64,000 bases of DNA, taken from Pseudonocardia sp. T1-2H. GTDB taxonomy: Bacteria; Actinomycetota; Actinomycetes; Mycobacteriales; Pseudonocardiaceae. Both the position numbers and the translations under genes were made by a program. The notes under the pieces are model-generated. The model did not search any database. It was not told the origin of the DNA and saw nothing but the letters and a program-made list of their open reading frames with translations. Of this stretch, positions 1-9,271 are shown in pieces; the first letter of the stretch is position 1, and the number at the start of each line of letters is the position of its first letter. The stretch covers positions 1,488,001 through 1,552,000 of the forward strand of contig NZ_JBBPCL010000001.1 in the NCBI RefSeq assembly GCF_038039215.1. The letters are read 5' to 3'.

Positions 1-17
1 AGAGGGGGTGGGCCGCC

Positions 18-317
18 GTGATCGCACGTGTCGGCACGTTCGTGCCCGCCGTCTTCCTGCTGCTCACGGGGTACGTGCTGGCCGCGGGGGAGCCCGCGGC
101 CGTCGTCGGCGTCGTCGGCGCCGCGACCCTGTGGGCGCTGGGTCTGGCCCGCCGGGCGTCCACCGTCCTGCGTGTCACGTCCTCCCGCGGCCCGGCCGTG
201 ACCCGGCGCAGCGGACACCGCCGCGCCGCCGGATCCCGGCTGCTGCGCCAGCTCGATCCGGACGCCGCGGGCCGCACCCGCGCCCGCGCGCCGTCGGGGC
301 TCCTCCCGGCGGTGTAG
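18..317 (+). CDS. DUF6412-type small membrane protein
   Basis: A 99-residue protein of unknown function. Residues about 5-45 are hydrophobic with Gly/Ala-rich stretches, consistent with two closely spaced membrane helices. The rest is Arg/Ala-rich and probably cytoplasmic. Proteins of this size and layout are often found just upstream of a second YidC copy in actinobacteria, as here, so a link with membrane-protein insertion is possible but unproven. The GTG start follows a purine-rich AGAGGGGG run. The family call rests on my recollection of that context and was not tested by a search. Confidence 0.6.
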   Translation: MIARVGTFVPAVFLLLTGYVLAAGEPAAVVGVVGAATLWALGLARRASTVLRVTSSRGPAVTRRSGHRRAAGSRLLRQLDPDAAGRTRARAPSGLLPAV

Positions 318-422
318 CTCCACCCTGCTCCACCGCCGGGATCTCGTGATCACATCCGAGGCCCGATCCGTCAGGAGCCCCCTCATGCCCGTGTCCCCTG
401 CGCGCCCGTTCCGGGGTGCGCC

Positions 423-1397
423 GTGCTGAACGTCGTCTATTACCCCGTCTCCGCCGTCATGTGGTTCTGGCACCAGGTGTTCGGCCTGGTCCTGGGCCCG
501 GGCAGCGGTGTCGCCTGGGCGCTGTCGGTGGTCTTCCTCGTGCTGACCCTGCGCGCGATCATGATCAGGCCGGTGCTGGCGCAGATGCGCTCGGCCCGCA
601 CGATGCGGACGCTGGCGCCGCACCTGGCCGAGCTCAGGCGCAAGTACGGCACGGACCGGCAGAAACTCGCCGCGGAGACCCAGAAGCTGCACAAGGAGCA
701 CGGCGTCTCGCCGCTCGGCGGCTGCCTGCCGCTGTTGCTGCAGCTGCCCGTCTTCATCGGTCTGCTGCACGTGCTGCGGTACTTCAACCGCCCCGGGCTG
801 ACGTTCGAGCAGAACGCCGCCATCCCGAACTACGCCTTCTCACCGGACCTGGTCCGCTCGTTCCTCGAGGCCCGGCTGTTCGGGGCGCCGCTGTCCGCGT
901 ACGTCGCGATGCCGCAGAACCTGCTGGACTCCTTCGGCGGCGCCGTCGTCGAGCGCTGGCACGTCTACGTCGTGGCGGTCCCGCTGATGGTGCTCGCGGC
1001 GGTCGCGACCCACTTCACCGCACGCTGGTCGGTGCGCCAGCAGCAGGCGGTGCCGGCCGCCGCCGACAACCCGCAGGCCGCGCAGATGGCCGGATTCATG
1101 AAGCTGACACCGTGGATCTTCCCGCTCGGCGCGATCATCGGTGGGCTGTTCTTCCAGTTCCCGATCGCGATCCTCGTGTACTGGCTGGCGAACAACGGCT
1201 GGACCTTCGCCCAGCAGCACCTGATCGGGAGGAAGCTGGACCGGGAGGCGGAACGGGCACCCGTGGTCGTCCCCGCCGCGCCGGCGGAGACGAGGGTGCG
1301 GGCGCCCAAGCCGGGGCAGAAGCCGCTGACCGCGAAACCTCGCAAGTCGGGCGGGAAACCGGTGGGCGACCGGCAGCCGGCGAAGCGGAGCGCCTAG
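423..1397 (+). CDS. yidC: YidC/Oxa1 family membrane protein insertase
   Basis: A 324-residue insertase that would place membrane proteins into the cytoplasmic membrane, alone or with SecYEG. The Oxa1 core covers residues about 5-275: an N-terminal helix, a cytoplasmic hairpin rich in Arg and Lys, the 'LGGCLPLLLQLPVFIGLL' segment typical of the third helix region, then helices near 185, 235 and 255. The C-terminal 60 residues are Pro/Lys/Arg-rich and may contact ribosomes. There is no large periplasmic domain, as expected for a Gram-positive type. The primary actinobacterial yidC sits by rpmH/rnpA, so this is probably a second copy. GTG start. Confidence 0.9.
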   Translation: MLNVVYYPVSAVMWFWHQVFGLVLGPGSGVAWALSVVFLVLTLRAIMIRPVLAQMRSARTMRTLAPHLAELRRKYGTDRQKLAAETQKLHKEHGVSPLGGCLPLLLQLPVFIGLLHVLRYFNRPGLTFEQNAAIPNYAFSPDLVRSFLEARLFGAPLSAYVAMPQNLLDSFGGAVVERWHVYVVAVPLMVLAAVATHFTARWSVRQQQAVPAAADNPQAAQMAGFMKLTPWIFPLGAIIGGLFFQFPIAILVYWLANNGWTFAQQHLIGRKLDREAERAPVVVPAAPAETRVRAPKPGQKPLTAKPRKSGGKPVGDRQPAKRSA

Positions 1398-1406
1398 CCT
1401 CGACCC

Positions 1407-1865
1407 GTGCGAACCCGTCTGGTCCTCGTCGTTCCGGTGCTGCTGCTCGCCCTCGCCGGATGCGGGGAGTCGGCGGCGCCCGCGCGGCCCGCGGGACCGG
1501 GGGACGCGCACACGGAGCGCACCTCGTTGGCGGACCTGCAGACGAAGCTCGCCTCGATCGCCCAGGACGAGTGCGCGACCACGAAGAACCCGGCGGCGGT
1601 CTACCCCCGGTGCGGCCGGTTCGTCCGCGAGGTGCAGAACTCGACGCCGGCGGCCCGCGCGGACTCGAAAGGCCTCGCGATCGAGCCCGGGGTCCGCAGC
1701 GCCGCGGACGCCGTCGACGCCGCGGTGAGCCAGCTGGCGCGGGACCAGTGCACCACGCCCGTGGGCGCGGGGACTCCCGGACCGCCGCAGGCCTGCGGGC
1801 CCGATCTGGAGGCGCTGCAGGCGGCGGTGCGGGCGCTCGTCACGGCGGTCGGTCCCCCCGCGTGA
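1407..1865 (+). CDS. putative secreted lipoprotein, Ala-rich
   Basis: A 152-residue exported protein starting at GTG, 9 bases after yidC. The N-terminus has two Arg residues, a Leu/Val-rich core and the lipobox 'LAGC', so it is probably a lipoprotein anchored by the Cys at about residue 20. The mature part is hydrophilic with several Cys residues (in 'DECATT', 'YPRCGR', 'DQCTT' and 'QACGP') that could form disulfides. No recognised enzymatic domain. Spacing suggests cotranscription with yidC. Confidence 0.7.
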   Translation: MRTRLVLVVPVLLLALAGCGESAAPARPAGPGDAHTERTSLADLQTKLASIAQDECATTKNPAAVYPRCGRFVREVQNSTPAARADSKGLAIEPGVRSAADAVDAAVSQLARDQCTTPVGAGTPGPPQACGPDLEALQAAVRALVTAVGPPA

Positions 1866-2109
1866 GCGGAAGATGAGACCACGCTCACGTCCGCGGCGTT
1901 CGGCGTAGGCATGCCCGCCCGCAGCCGGGAGAACGTCGTTCCTGTCCGGTTCACCCGGTTCACGCCACCCCCTCAACGTGCGGAAACGCCCCTATCGGAC
2001 CCTCCGGGTCGGGTGCGCGCAGTGATCGCCGGAGGGTCAGAATGGCGGCTGTCACGGGCCCGGGCAGATCGCTCGACGGGGCCCGCACGGGGTGGGAGCG
2101 GCACAGGCG

Positions 2110-3342
2110 ATGCGGTGGCCGAACACGGGGGCGCGGAAGTGGCTGACGGCAGTCCTCTGTCTGGCCGTGGTGGCGGTGCTCGGGCTCGGTGTGGCCGTCG
2201 CCGTCGATCCGGGTGCCGCGGCCGGGTCGACCCCCGGCGGCGGGCTCGACCCGGTGGCGTCCGGCCCGCTCGTCGACGCGGCCCCGCAGCCGGTCGTCTC
2301 GATCACCCCGGACACAGCGACACCGCTGAACCCGACGCAGCCCATCGTCGTGAAGGTCGAGCACGGCACCGCGCAGTCGGTCGGCGTGACGGACTCGAAG
2401 TCCGGCGACACGGTCGACGGGACCCTGTCCCCGGACGGGACCTCCTGGACGTCGACGGGCGCCCTGGCCTACGGCAGGACGTACGCCGTCTCCGTCGCCA
2501 CGCTCGACGGCTCCGGCGCTCCCGGCCACCAGGACGGCACCGTGCGGACGGTGTCCCCGAAGGCCGAGGCGTACCCGTCGTTCATCCCGCCGCCGTCCGC
2601 CGCGTCCGTGGGGGTGGGACAGCCGGTCGTCGTCCGCTTCGACCACCCGGTCACCGACCACGCGGCCGCGGAGAAGCAGCTCAGCGTCACGTCGAGCCCG
2701 AAGCAGGTCGGCGGCTGGTACTGGCTCTCGGACACCGAGGTCCACTACCGGCCCCAGCAGTACTGGCAGCCCGGCACGACGCTGACGGTGAAGGCCAACC
2801 TGTTCGGCGCCGACCTCGGGAACGGGACCTACGGTTCGACGGACCGCACCGAGACCGTCCACGTGCACGACGCGTGGGTGGCGAAGGCGGACGGCGCCAC
2901 CGAGCAGATGCAGCTGTTCGACAACGGGCAGCTGGTCAAGACCATGAACATCAGCCTCGGCGCACCCGGTTTCCCGTCGCACACCGGCCCGCACGTCATC
3001 TCGGACAAGCAGCCGAGCATCACGATGGACTCCTGCACCTACGGTGTGTGCCAGGGCCAGCCCGGCTACTACAAGGAGAAGGTCGACCTCGACCTGCGGA
3101 TCTCCAACGACGGCGAGTTCGTGCACTCCGCGCCCTGGTCCGTCGGGCAGCAGGGCAACTCGAACGTCTCGCACGGCTGCGTGAACCTGGCGCCGGCGGA
3201 CGCCCAGTGGTTCTTCGACCACTTCGGCGTCGGGGACGTCGTCGAGATCACCAACTCCGGTGGCCCGTCGCTCCCGATCTATGACACCTACGGGGACTGG
3301 GAGCTGAGCTGGGCGCAGTGGCAGAAGGGCTCCGCGCTCTGA
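2110..3342 (+). CDS. L,D-transpeptidase (YkuD) with Ig-like domains
   Basis: A secreted cell-wall cross-linking enzyme predicted to form 3-3 bonds between peptidoglycan stems. Residues about 9-33 are a signal anchor. Residues about 60-250 read as two beta-rich Ig-like domains, as in mycobacterial Ldt proteins. The C-terminal YkuD domain carries the catalytic signature 'SHGCVNL' with nucleophilic Cys near residue 357. An ATG start at 2110 gives a clean N-terminus; an in-frame GTG at 2092 would add six residues. A 12-bp terminator stem follows. The preceding 240 bases hold no supported gene. Confidence 0.9.
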   Translation: MRWPNTGARKWLTAVLCLAVVAVLGLGVAVAVDPGAAAGSTPGGGLDPVASGPLVDAAPQPVVSITPDTATPLNPTQPIVVKVEHGTAQSVGVTDSKSGDTVDGTLSPDGTSWTSTGALAYGRTYAVSVATLDGSGAPGHQDGTVRTVSPKAEAYPSFIPPPSAASVGVGQPVVVRFDHPVTDHAAAEKQLSVTSSPKQVGGWYWLSDTEVHYRPQQYWQPGTTLTVKANLFGADLGNGTYGSTDRTETVHVHDAWVAKADGATEQMQLFDNGQLVKTMNISLGAPGFPSHTGPHVISDKQPSITMDSCTYGVCQGQPGYYKEKVDLDLRISNDGEFVHSAPWSVGQQGNSNVSHGCVNLAPADAQWFFDHFGVGDVVEITNSGGPSLPIYDTYGDWELSWAQWQKGSAL

Positions 3343-3347
3343 CGCCG

Positions 3348-3375
3348 GTGCCGGGCCGGTCGTCCGGCCCGGCAC
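3348..3375. terminator. intrinsic terminator hairpin
   Basis: A perfect 12-bp inverted repeat (GTGCCGGGCCGG with its complement) around a TCGT loop lies between the converging L,D-transpeptidase and esterase genes. There is no U-tract. It could serve both strands. Confidence 0.75.
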
Positions 3376-3385
3376 GAGGTCCCTC

Positions 3386-4339
3386 CTAGACCCCCAGCGC
3401 CCGTCGCAGCACCGCGACCCGCTCGGCGATCTCCCGCTTCGAGATCGCGGCGCCCTCGATCAGGGTCGAGCCGTGGAACGTCCCCGGGAACAGGTGCAGC
3501 TCCACCGGCACCCCGGCGGCGAGCAGGGCCAGGCCGTAGGCGATGCCCTCGTCCCGCAGCGGGTCGAACGCCATCGTCGAGACGTAGGCGGGCGGCAGTC
3601 CGGAGAGGTCCGTGGCGCGGGCGGGCGCGGCGTACGGCGAGACGTCCGCGCTGCCGGGGACGCCCTCGCCCAGGTAGGAGTCCCAGCTGACGGTCGCGTT
3701 CGGCCGGTTCCAGATCGGGGTGTCGGTGAACGCGGTCATGCTCGGCGTGGTGAGCCGGTCGTCGACCTCGGGGACGCCGAGGTACTGGAACGCGATCGCG
3801 GGGCCGCCGCGGTCCCGGGCGAGCAGCGCCAGGCCGGCACACAGGCCGCCACCTGCGCTGATGCCGTGGATGGCGATGCGGGCGGGGTCCACCCCGTAGT
3901 CCGCGGCGTGCTCGGCGAACCACACCAACCCGGCATAGACGTCCTCCAGCGGGGCCGGGAACGGGGCCTCCGGTGCCAGCCGGTACTCGACGGTGACGAC
4001 GACGGCGCCGACAGCGCGGGCGAGGGCCACGTTGCCCGCGTGCGAGGCGTCGATGTCGCCGAGGATGAAGCCGCCGCCGTGGACGTCGTAGATCCCGATC
4101 GGACCCGCGACCTCGTCCGGCCGGTAGATCCGCAGCGTGACGTCCGGGGCGCCCGCGGGTCCGGGAACGGTCACGTCGGTGACGCTGATCCCCGTCTCGT
4201 CCGGCTCGGGCAGCCCGGCCCGCAGCTCCTTCATGGTGACCCGGGCGGCCGGGATGTCGCTGACGTCGAGCGTCGGCAGCATCGCGACGGCGGCGGCGAG
4301 CTCGGGGTCGAAGGCGTATCCGGTCTCGGTCGTGCTCAC
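3386..4339 (-). CDS. alpha/beta hydrolase, hormone-sensitive-lipase (acetyl esterase) family
   Basis: A 317-residue cytosolic carboxylesterase. It has the HSL oxyanion motif HGGGF at residues 87-91 and the nucleophile elbow 'GISAGG' with Ser161; a 'FHGS' segment near the C-terminus holds the probable catalytic His. No signal peptide. It lies 68 bases downstream of the monooxygenase on the same strand and is probably cotranscribed. The context suggests it hydrolyses an ester or lactone made by that enzyme, as in ketone degradation pathways. Substrate unknown. GTG start. Confidence 0.85.
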   Translation of the reverse strand: MSTTETGYAFDPELAAAVAMLPTLDVSDIPAARVTMKELRAGLPEPDETGISVTDVTVPGPAGAPDVTLRIYRPDEVAGPIGIYDVHGGGFILGDIDASHAGNVALARAVGAVVVTVEYRLAPEAPFPAPLEDVYAGLVWFAEHAADYGVDPARIAIHGISAGGGLCAGLALLARDRGGPAIAFQYLGVPEVDDRLTTPSMTAFTDTPIWNRPNATVSWDSYLGEGVPGSADVSPYAAPARATDLSGLPPAYVSTMAFDPLRDEGIAYGLALLAAGVPVELHLFPGTFHGSTLIEGAAISKREIAERVAVLRRALGV

Positions 4340-4407
4340 GCGTCCTCCACGTCGTCGGGGGTCCTGCTCGATCGATCATCGCGCGGCCGCGCCCGCCCGT
4401 CACGTGC

Positions 4408-6303
4408 TCAGGGCGGAGCGGGCTCCGTGACGAAGTCCGCCAGGTCCGGCTCCCGGGTCATCGCCCAGTAGTCGACGATCCGCCACGGCAGCGCCGAGAC
4501 GACCCGGCCCGCGTCGTTGCGGTACCAGTTGCCCATGCCCGGGTGGGTCCAGATCATCCGCTCGTGCGCCTCGTCGTGGCGCCGCACGTACTCCGCCTCC
4601 ACCTCGGGCCGGCACTCGACCGCGGCGATGTCCCGCTCCAGCATCGTGACGAGCAGGTCCACGATGTAGCGGACCTGGCACTCGGCCGTGGTGATGTAGC
4701 TGCCGCCGTGCCCGAGGACCGTGCCGGGGCCACAGGTCAGGAACAGGTTGGGGAAGTCCGGCGTGGTGATCCCGAGGTGCGCCCGCGCGTCCTCGGGGCC
4801 CCACACCTCGTCGATCCGCCGGCCGGACCGGCCCCGCACCTCGATCGGGAAGAGGATCTTGTGGGTCTCGAAGCCCGTGGCCAGCACGACGACGTCGGCC
4901 TCGCACTCCGCCCCGTCGACCCCGCGGACGCCCGTCTCCGTGATCTCCGCGACCGCCTCGGTGACCAGGTCCACGTTCTCCCGCCGCAGCGCGGCGAACC
5001 AGCCGTTGTCCAGCAGCATCCGCTTGCCGAACGGCGGATAGTCCGGCAGCGCCTTCGCCACCAGGTCCGGCCGACCGTCGAGCTCGGACTCGAGGTAGCG
5101 GGTGAACACGCGCCGGTGGCCGTCGTTCATGGCGTTCACCGAGCGCTCGGGGTGTTCCCAGGTGTCGTCCTTCTGCAGCGCGGGGTGGACCCGGTCGTTC
5201 GTGTTCCAGGCGAGCCGGGTGCGGTACCAGAGCCGGTAGTAGGGGACGTGGTCGAGCAGGTACTGCGCGCCCTCCTCGATCGGCGAGAAGTACACGTCGT
5301 TGGGGGCCACCCACTGCGGCGAGCGCTGGAAGACGGTCAGCCGCGCGACGTCCGGCGCGATCGCGGGCACGACCTGCATCGCGCTGGCTCCCGTCCCGAC
5401 GATCGCGATCCGCTTCCCCGTGACGTCCAGGTCGGCGGGCCAGTGCGCGGTGTGGAAGATCGGGCCCCGGAAGCGGCCGAGGCCGGGGATCGGCGGGAGC
5501 TTCGGGCGGTTGAGCTGCCCCGTCGCGCTGATCACCGCGTCCGCGGTGAAGGTCTCCCCGGTGGCCGTGCGGACCGTCCAGCGCCGCTCGGCGGGGCCGT
5601 GGACCGCGGAGACGACCTCGGTGCCGAACCGGATCCGCTCCCGCAGCCCGTGCCGGTCCGCGACGTCGCGCAGGTAGGCCCAGACCTCGTCGCGCTTGCC
5701 GAAGTGCGTCGACCAGGCGCGCGGCGCGAACGAGTAGGAGTACAGGTGGCTGGGGGTGTCGACGCCCGCGCCCGGATAGGAGTTCTCCAGCCAGGTGCCG
5801 CCGACGTCGGCGTTCTTCTCCAGGACGACGTGCGCGATCCCGGCCTCCGCCAGCTTGATCGCCGCGAGGATGCCGGAGACCCCGGCGCCGATGACGATCA
5901 CCCGCAGGTCGTTCGGCGGGGCCGTGCGGACCGGGGCGGGTGCGAACCCCATGTCCTCGGCCGTCATCGCCGCGTACTCCGGCGGCACCGGCTCGCCGAC
6001 GGCCACGGACATGATCTCGGCGAGAGCCTCGCCCGTGGGCGCGGGAACGGCCGGCGGGCGTCCGTCCGCCCAGGCGGTGACGGCGTCCGCGGCGGCGGCC
6101 CGCAGCTCGGCGCGGACCTCCGGGGAGAAGCCGCCGAGATCGTTGTCGTCCATGCCGCGGCTGCGCGTCGGGCGGTAGGGATCGGCGAGCCAGCGCCGGT
6201 CGCCGGTGAGCTGGTGGAGCACCGCGACCAGCGAGGGCAGGTTCGCGTGCTCCAGGGCCGCGGTGAGCCGTGCGCGGTCGAGCGGACGTTCCGGTGCGGT
6301 CAT
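4408..6303 (-). CDS. flavin-dependent monooxygenase, Baeyer-Villiger type (HAPMO-like)
   Basis: A 631-residue FAD/NADPH enzyme expected to insert oxygen next to a carbonyl, turning a ketone into an ester or lactone. The FAD site is 'GAGVSG' at 139-144, the Baeyer-Villiger fingerprint 'FRGPIFHTAHWP' is at 278-289, and the NADPH site 'GTGASA' is at 303-308. An extra N-terminal region of about 130 residues matches the architecture of 4-hydroxyacetophenone monooxygenase (about 640 residues), rather than the shorter cyclohexanone type. The downstream esterase fits that pathway. Substrate is inferred only. ATG start; a possible operator lies 30 bases upstream. Confidence 0.85.
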   Translation of the reverse strand: MTAPERPLDRARLTAALEHANLPSLVAVLHQLTGDRRWLADPYRPTRSRGMDDNDLGGFSPEVRAELRAAAADAVTAWADGRPPAVPAPTGEALAEIMSVAVGEPVPPEYAAMTAEDMGFAPAPVRTAPPNDLRVIVIGAGVSGILAAIKLAEAGIAHVVLEKNADVGGTWLENSYPGAGVDTPSHLYSYSFAPRAWSTHFGKRDEVWAYLRDVADRHGLRERIRFGTEVVSAVHGPAERRWTVRTATGETFTADAVISATGQLNRPKLPPIPGLGRFRGPIFHTAHWPADLDVTGKRIAIVGTGASAMQVVPAIAPDVARLTVFQRSPQWVAPNDVYFSPIEEGAQYLLDHVPYYRLWYRTRLAWNTNDRVHPALQKDDTWEHPERSVNAMNDGHRRVFTRYLESELDGRPDLVAKALPDYPPFGKRMLLDNGWFAALRRENVDLVTEAVAEITETGVRGVDGAECEADVVVLATGFETHKILFPIEVRGRSGRRIDEVWGPEDARAHLGITTPDFPNLFLTCGPGTVLGHGGSYITTAECQVRYIVDLLVTMLERDIAAVECRPEVEAEYVRRHDEAHERMIWTHPGMGNWYRNDAGRVVSALPWRIVDYWAMTREPDLADFVTEPAPP

Positions 6304-6332
6304 CGTCGACCCCTCCTTCTCCGGACCCCAGG

Positions 6333-6346
6333 CTAACTGCGGTTAG
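6333..6346. promoter_or_regulatory. candidate TetR operator in divergent promoter region
   Basis: A perfect inverted repeat CTAAC-TGCG-GTTAG in the 150-base gap between the divergent monooxygenase and nitroreductase genes. A second CTAACC half-site occurs at 6421-6426, close to the nitroreductase start. The TetR gene that ends the rightward operon is the natural candidate regulator of both arms. Inferred from position and symmetry only. Confidence 0.4.
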
Positions 6347-6453
6347 GTCCCGTGGGTATCGGCCCGGCGCGATCGACGGTTGACGCGTGTCCGGCGCCAC
6401 AGCATGCTTCCCTCGCCAACCTAACCACCGACAGGTGAGAGCGGGAGACAGCA

Positions 6454-7092
6454 ATGGAGCTGACCGAGGCGATGCGAACGACCGGCACCTGCCGGTACTT
6501 CAGCCCGGACCCGGTCCCGGACGACGTGCTGCACCGCGCCTTCGACGCCGCCCGGTTCGGTCCGCAGGGCGGCAACCGGCAGCCGGTGCGGTGGATCGTC
6601 GTGCGGGACGCGGCGCGTAAGCAGGCGCTCGCGGACCTGTACCTGCCGCCGTGGAAGGCCTACCTCGCGGGGATCGGCATCGGCGACGTCGCGGTCGGCG
6701 CACTTCCGAAGACCGTCGCGGACGCGGACCACTTCGCCGAGCACCTGGCCGAGGCGCCCGCGATCGTCGTGGTGTGCGCGGAGATCGACGGCCTGCACCC
6801 GACGGACCATGAGCTCGGCCGGCTGTCCGTGGTCGGCGGCGCCTCGATCTACCCGGTCATGCAGAACCTCTGCCTCGCGCTCCGGGACCAGGGCGTCGCC
6901 TCGGCCGTCACCACGCTGCTGTGCCACTCGGAACCCGAGGTCAAGAAGCTCCTGGACATCCCGGACGGCGTGATCACCGCGGCCCACGTCGCCATCGGCT
7001 ACCCGGCGAAGGGGTTCCCGCACCGGCTCAGCCGGGCCGCCGTCGAGGACACCGTGTCCCTCGACTCGTACGCGACCCCGCTCTTCACATGA
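6454..7092 (+). CDS. nitroreductase family protein
   Basis: A 212-residue FMN-dependent oxidoreductase of the nitroreductase fold. The N-terminal pattern with a TGTCRYF turn followed by 'AARFGPQGGNRQP' is the usual FMN-phosphate contact region, and 'GGASIYPVMQNLCLALRDQG' is the conserved central helix. Substrate not predictable. It opens an operon with an acyl-CoA ligase (4-base ATGA overlap) and a TetR regulator, opposite a Baeyer-Villiger-type enzyme, so a role in a catabolic pathway is more likely than nitro reduction as such. ATG start. Confidence 0.85.
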   Translation: MELTEAMRTTGTCRYFSPDPVPDDVLHRAFDAARFGPQGGNRQPVRWIVVRDAARKQALADLYLPPWKAYLAGIGIGDVAVGALPKTVADADHFAEHLAEAPAIVVVCAEIDGLHPTDHELGRLSVVGGASIYPVMQNLCLALRDQGVASAVTTLLCHSEPEVKKLLDIPDGVITAAHVAIGYPAKGFPHRLSRAAVEDTVSLDSYATPLFT

Positions 7093-8651
7093 CCGGCCTC
7101 GCCCGCCCGTCGGAGCTGGCGGAGCAGTACCGGACCCCGCTCGGCCGGGCCACGATCGGCGACCAGCTGCGCCGGCACGCCCGGACGAAGCCCGGCGCCG
7201 TCGCCGTCGTGGGCCACGCTGTCGACGGGACCCGGACGGCCACGACCTACGCCCAGCTCGACGCGCGGGCCAACCGGTTCGCGCACGTCCTGCGTGGGCT
7301 CGGGGTCGGCCGGGGTGACGTCGTCGCCTCGATGGCCCGGAACTCGGTCGACGTCGTCGCCGCGTACTACGGCGTGCTCAAGCTCGGGGCCGCGTTCACC
7401 GGGGTGAACCCGATGTACGGCGCCCCGGAGGTCGGGCACCAGCTCGGGCACGCCGAGCCGCGGGTCGTGCTGGTCGACGAGGACTTCCGCGGTCTCGTCG
7501 GCACCGTCCTGCCCGACGGCACGCAGCTGCTCGGCTATCCCGAGATCGACACGCTGCTGGCCGAGGCTCCGGACACCGAGCCGGAGGCGGACGTCCACGA
7601 GCACGACGTCGCGATGATCGTCTACACCTCCGGCACCGAGGCCGCGCCCAAGGGCGTGCTGATCCCGCACCGCAACTACCTGATCTCCACCGCACCGGCG
7701 TGGAGCTGGGGCCTGCGGACCGGGCCCGACGACACCTGGCTGTTCGTGATGCCGTTCCACACGATCGCCGGGCTCGGCTCGATGACCACACTGACCCTGA
7801 TGGGCGCCACGCTGGTCCTCCCGGCGACGACCGACCCCGCGCGTTCGCTGGAGATCATCGCCGGCGAGCGGGTCACCGTGATCGCGCAGACCCCGACGTT
7901 CTACCTGGCCCTGGCCGCGCAGGAGGCGTTCGGGACGGACTCGGTCGGGACGGTCCGCCGCTGCCTGACCTACGGCGGCCAGGTCGCCCCGCACGCCGTC
8001 TCCTCCTGGGCGGCCGCGGCGCCCGACGCGGTGTGGGGCACGTACTGGGGCCAGTCCGAGCTCGCCCAGCTCGGTTCGGTCGGCTGGTTCCGCACGCTCG
8101 ACGACGTCCCGGACCGGGACCCGTCCTGGATCGGCACCCCGGTGACGCACCTCGAGATCAAGGTCGTCGACGCCGATGGCCGGGAGGCCGAGATCGGCGA
8201 GCTGCTCTGCCGCTCGCCGTCGGTGATGCTCGGCTACCACCGCGACCCCGAGCGGACCGGGGAGGTGCTGGCCGACGGCTGGGTGCACACGGGGGACATG
8301 GTGCGGATCGACGCCGCGGGCAACCTGTTCTTCCACGACCGGGCCAAGGACATGATCAAGACCGGTGGGATGAACGTGTCTTCGCAGGAGGTCGAGCGGG
8401 TGCTGCACGCTCACCCGGACGTGCTGCGTGCCGCCGTCGTCGGGCTGCCGGACGAGTACTGGTCCGAGGCCGTCACCGGGTTCGTGATCCCGCAGGAGGG
8501 ACGCGCCCCCGATCCGGCGGAGATCATCGCGTTCTGCCGGGAACACCTGGCCGGGTACAAGACGCCGAAGGCCGTGCACGTCGTCGCGGAGCTGCCGGTG
8601 GACCCGCAGGGGAAGATCCTCAAGCGGGAGCTGCGGAAGAGAGGCGGATGA
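7089..8651 (+). CDS. AMP-binding acyl-CoA synthetase/ligase
   Basis: A 520-residue enzyme that activates a carboxylic acid to its CoA thioester through an acyl-AMP. Seen: the P-loop 'YTSGTEAAPKG' near residue 180, the adenine-binding stretch 'YWGQSELAQ', the hinge region 'GWVHTGDMVRIDAAGN', and the C-terminal catalytic Lys in 'PQGKILKRELR' near 509. Length is normal for the superfamily. The start ATG overlaps the nitroreductase stop and the stop overlaps the TetR start, so the three are translationally coupled. It could activate the acid released by the esterase across the divergent promoter. True substrate unknown. Confidence 0.88.
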   Translation: MTGLARPSELAEQYRTPLGRATIGDQLRRHARTKPGAVAVVGHAVDGTRTATTYAQLDARANRFAHVLRGLGVGRGDVVASMARNSVDVVAAYYGVLKLGAAFTGVNPMYGAPEVGHQLGHAEPRVVLVDEDFRGLVGTVLPDGTQLLGYPEIDTLLAEAPDTEPEADVHEHDVAMIVYTSGTEAAPKGVLIPHRNYLISTAPAWSWGLRTGPDDTWLFVMPFHTIAGLGSMTTLTLMGATLVLPATTDPARSLEIIAGERVTVIAQTPTFYLALAAQEAFGTDSVGTVRRCLTYGGQVAPHAVSSWAAAAPDAVWGTYWGQSELAQLGSVGWFRTLDDVPDRDPSWIGTPVTHLEIKVVDADGREAEIGELLCRSPSVMLGYHRDPERTGEVLADGWVHTGDMVRIDAAGNLFFHDRAKDMIKTGGMNVSSQEVERVLHAHPDVLRAAVVGLPDEYWSEAVTGFVIPQEGRAPDPAEIIAFCREHLAGYKTPKAVHVVAELPVDPQGKILKRELRKRGG

Positions 8652-9271
8652 GCACGCCCGACGCCGTACCCCTCTCCCGGGACGCGCGGACCCGGTTGCG
8701 CCGGGCGGAGATCGTGACGGCCTCCGCCCGGATCTTCGCCGAGCACGGCTACGCGGGCGTCGGGATGCGGCAGATCGCGGACGCCGTCGGGATCCGTGGG
8801 GCGAGCCTCTACCACCACTTCCCGGCCAAGGAGGAGATCCTCTACGCGATCTGCCTGACGGTCACCCGGGAACCGAACGAGGAGAACCTCCCGCTGCTCG
8901 ACGCCGCGGGCACGCCGGCCCACCGGCTGGCGACGCTCGTGCGCGCCCACCTGCGCCACCTCGCCCGGCGGCGGGTGGAGCACCTCGTCGCGCTGCACGA
9001 GCTCGCGTCGCTCTCGGTACCGCACCGCGCCGAGATCGACGACTACCGGCGCTACTACCAGCGCCGGGTGCGGGACGTGGTCGCCGCCGGGATGCGGGCG
9101 GGGGAGTTCGGCGTGCCCGACGCGCAGCTCGCCGCCTTCGGCCTCTGCGACATGCTCAACGGCTTCAGCAGCTGGTTCGTCGACGGCCGGGAGCTGGAGC
9201 TCACCGACGTCGTCGAGGGGTATGTCGAGCTGATCGTGGGACGGATGCTGGGCGCGAGCGGGCCGCTCTGA
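8648..9271 (+). CDS. TetR family transcriptional regulator
   Basis: A 207-residue regulator. The N-terminal helix-turn-helix spans residues about 20-65 ('ASARIFAEHGYAGVGMRQIADAVG' region followed by 'GASLYHHFPAKEEIL'), and the rest is an all-helical ligand-binding domain. Its ATG overlaps the stop of the acyl-CoA ligase, so it is the last gene of the operon. Probable local repressor of this operon and perhaps of the divergent monooxygenase-esterase pair, via the CTAAC inverted repeat upstream. The ligand may be a CoA thioester or pathway substrate. Confidence 0.88.
   Translation: MSTPDAVPLSRDARTRLRRAEIVTASARIFAEHGYAGVGMRQIADAVGIRGASLYHHFPAKEEILYAICLTVTREPNEENLPLLDAAGTPAHRLATLVRAHLRHLARRRVEHLVALHELASLSVPHRAEIDDYRRYYQRRVRDVVAAGMRAGEFGVPDAQLAAFGLCDMLNGFSSWFVDGRELELTDVVEGYVELIVGRMLGASGPL

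Noticed and set aside
1866..2109. Additional small gene before the L,D-transpeptidase
   Set aside because: The open frame there shows no signal, domain or ribosome site, and its continuation overlaps the transpeptidase in a wrong frame.
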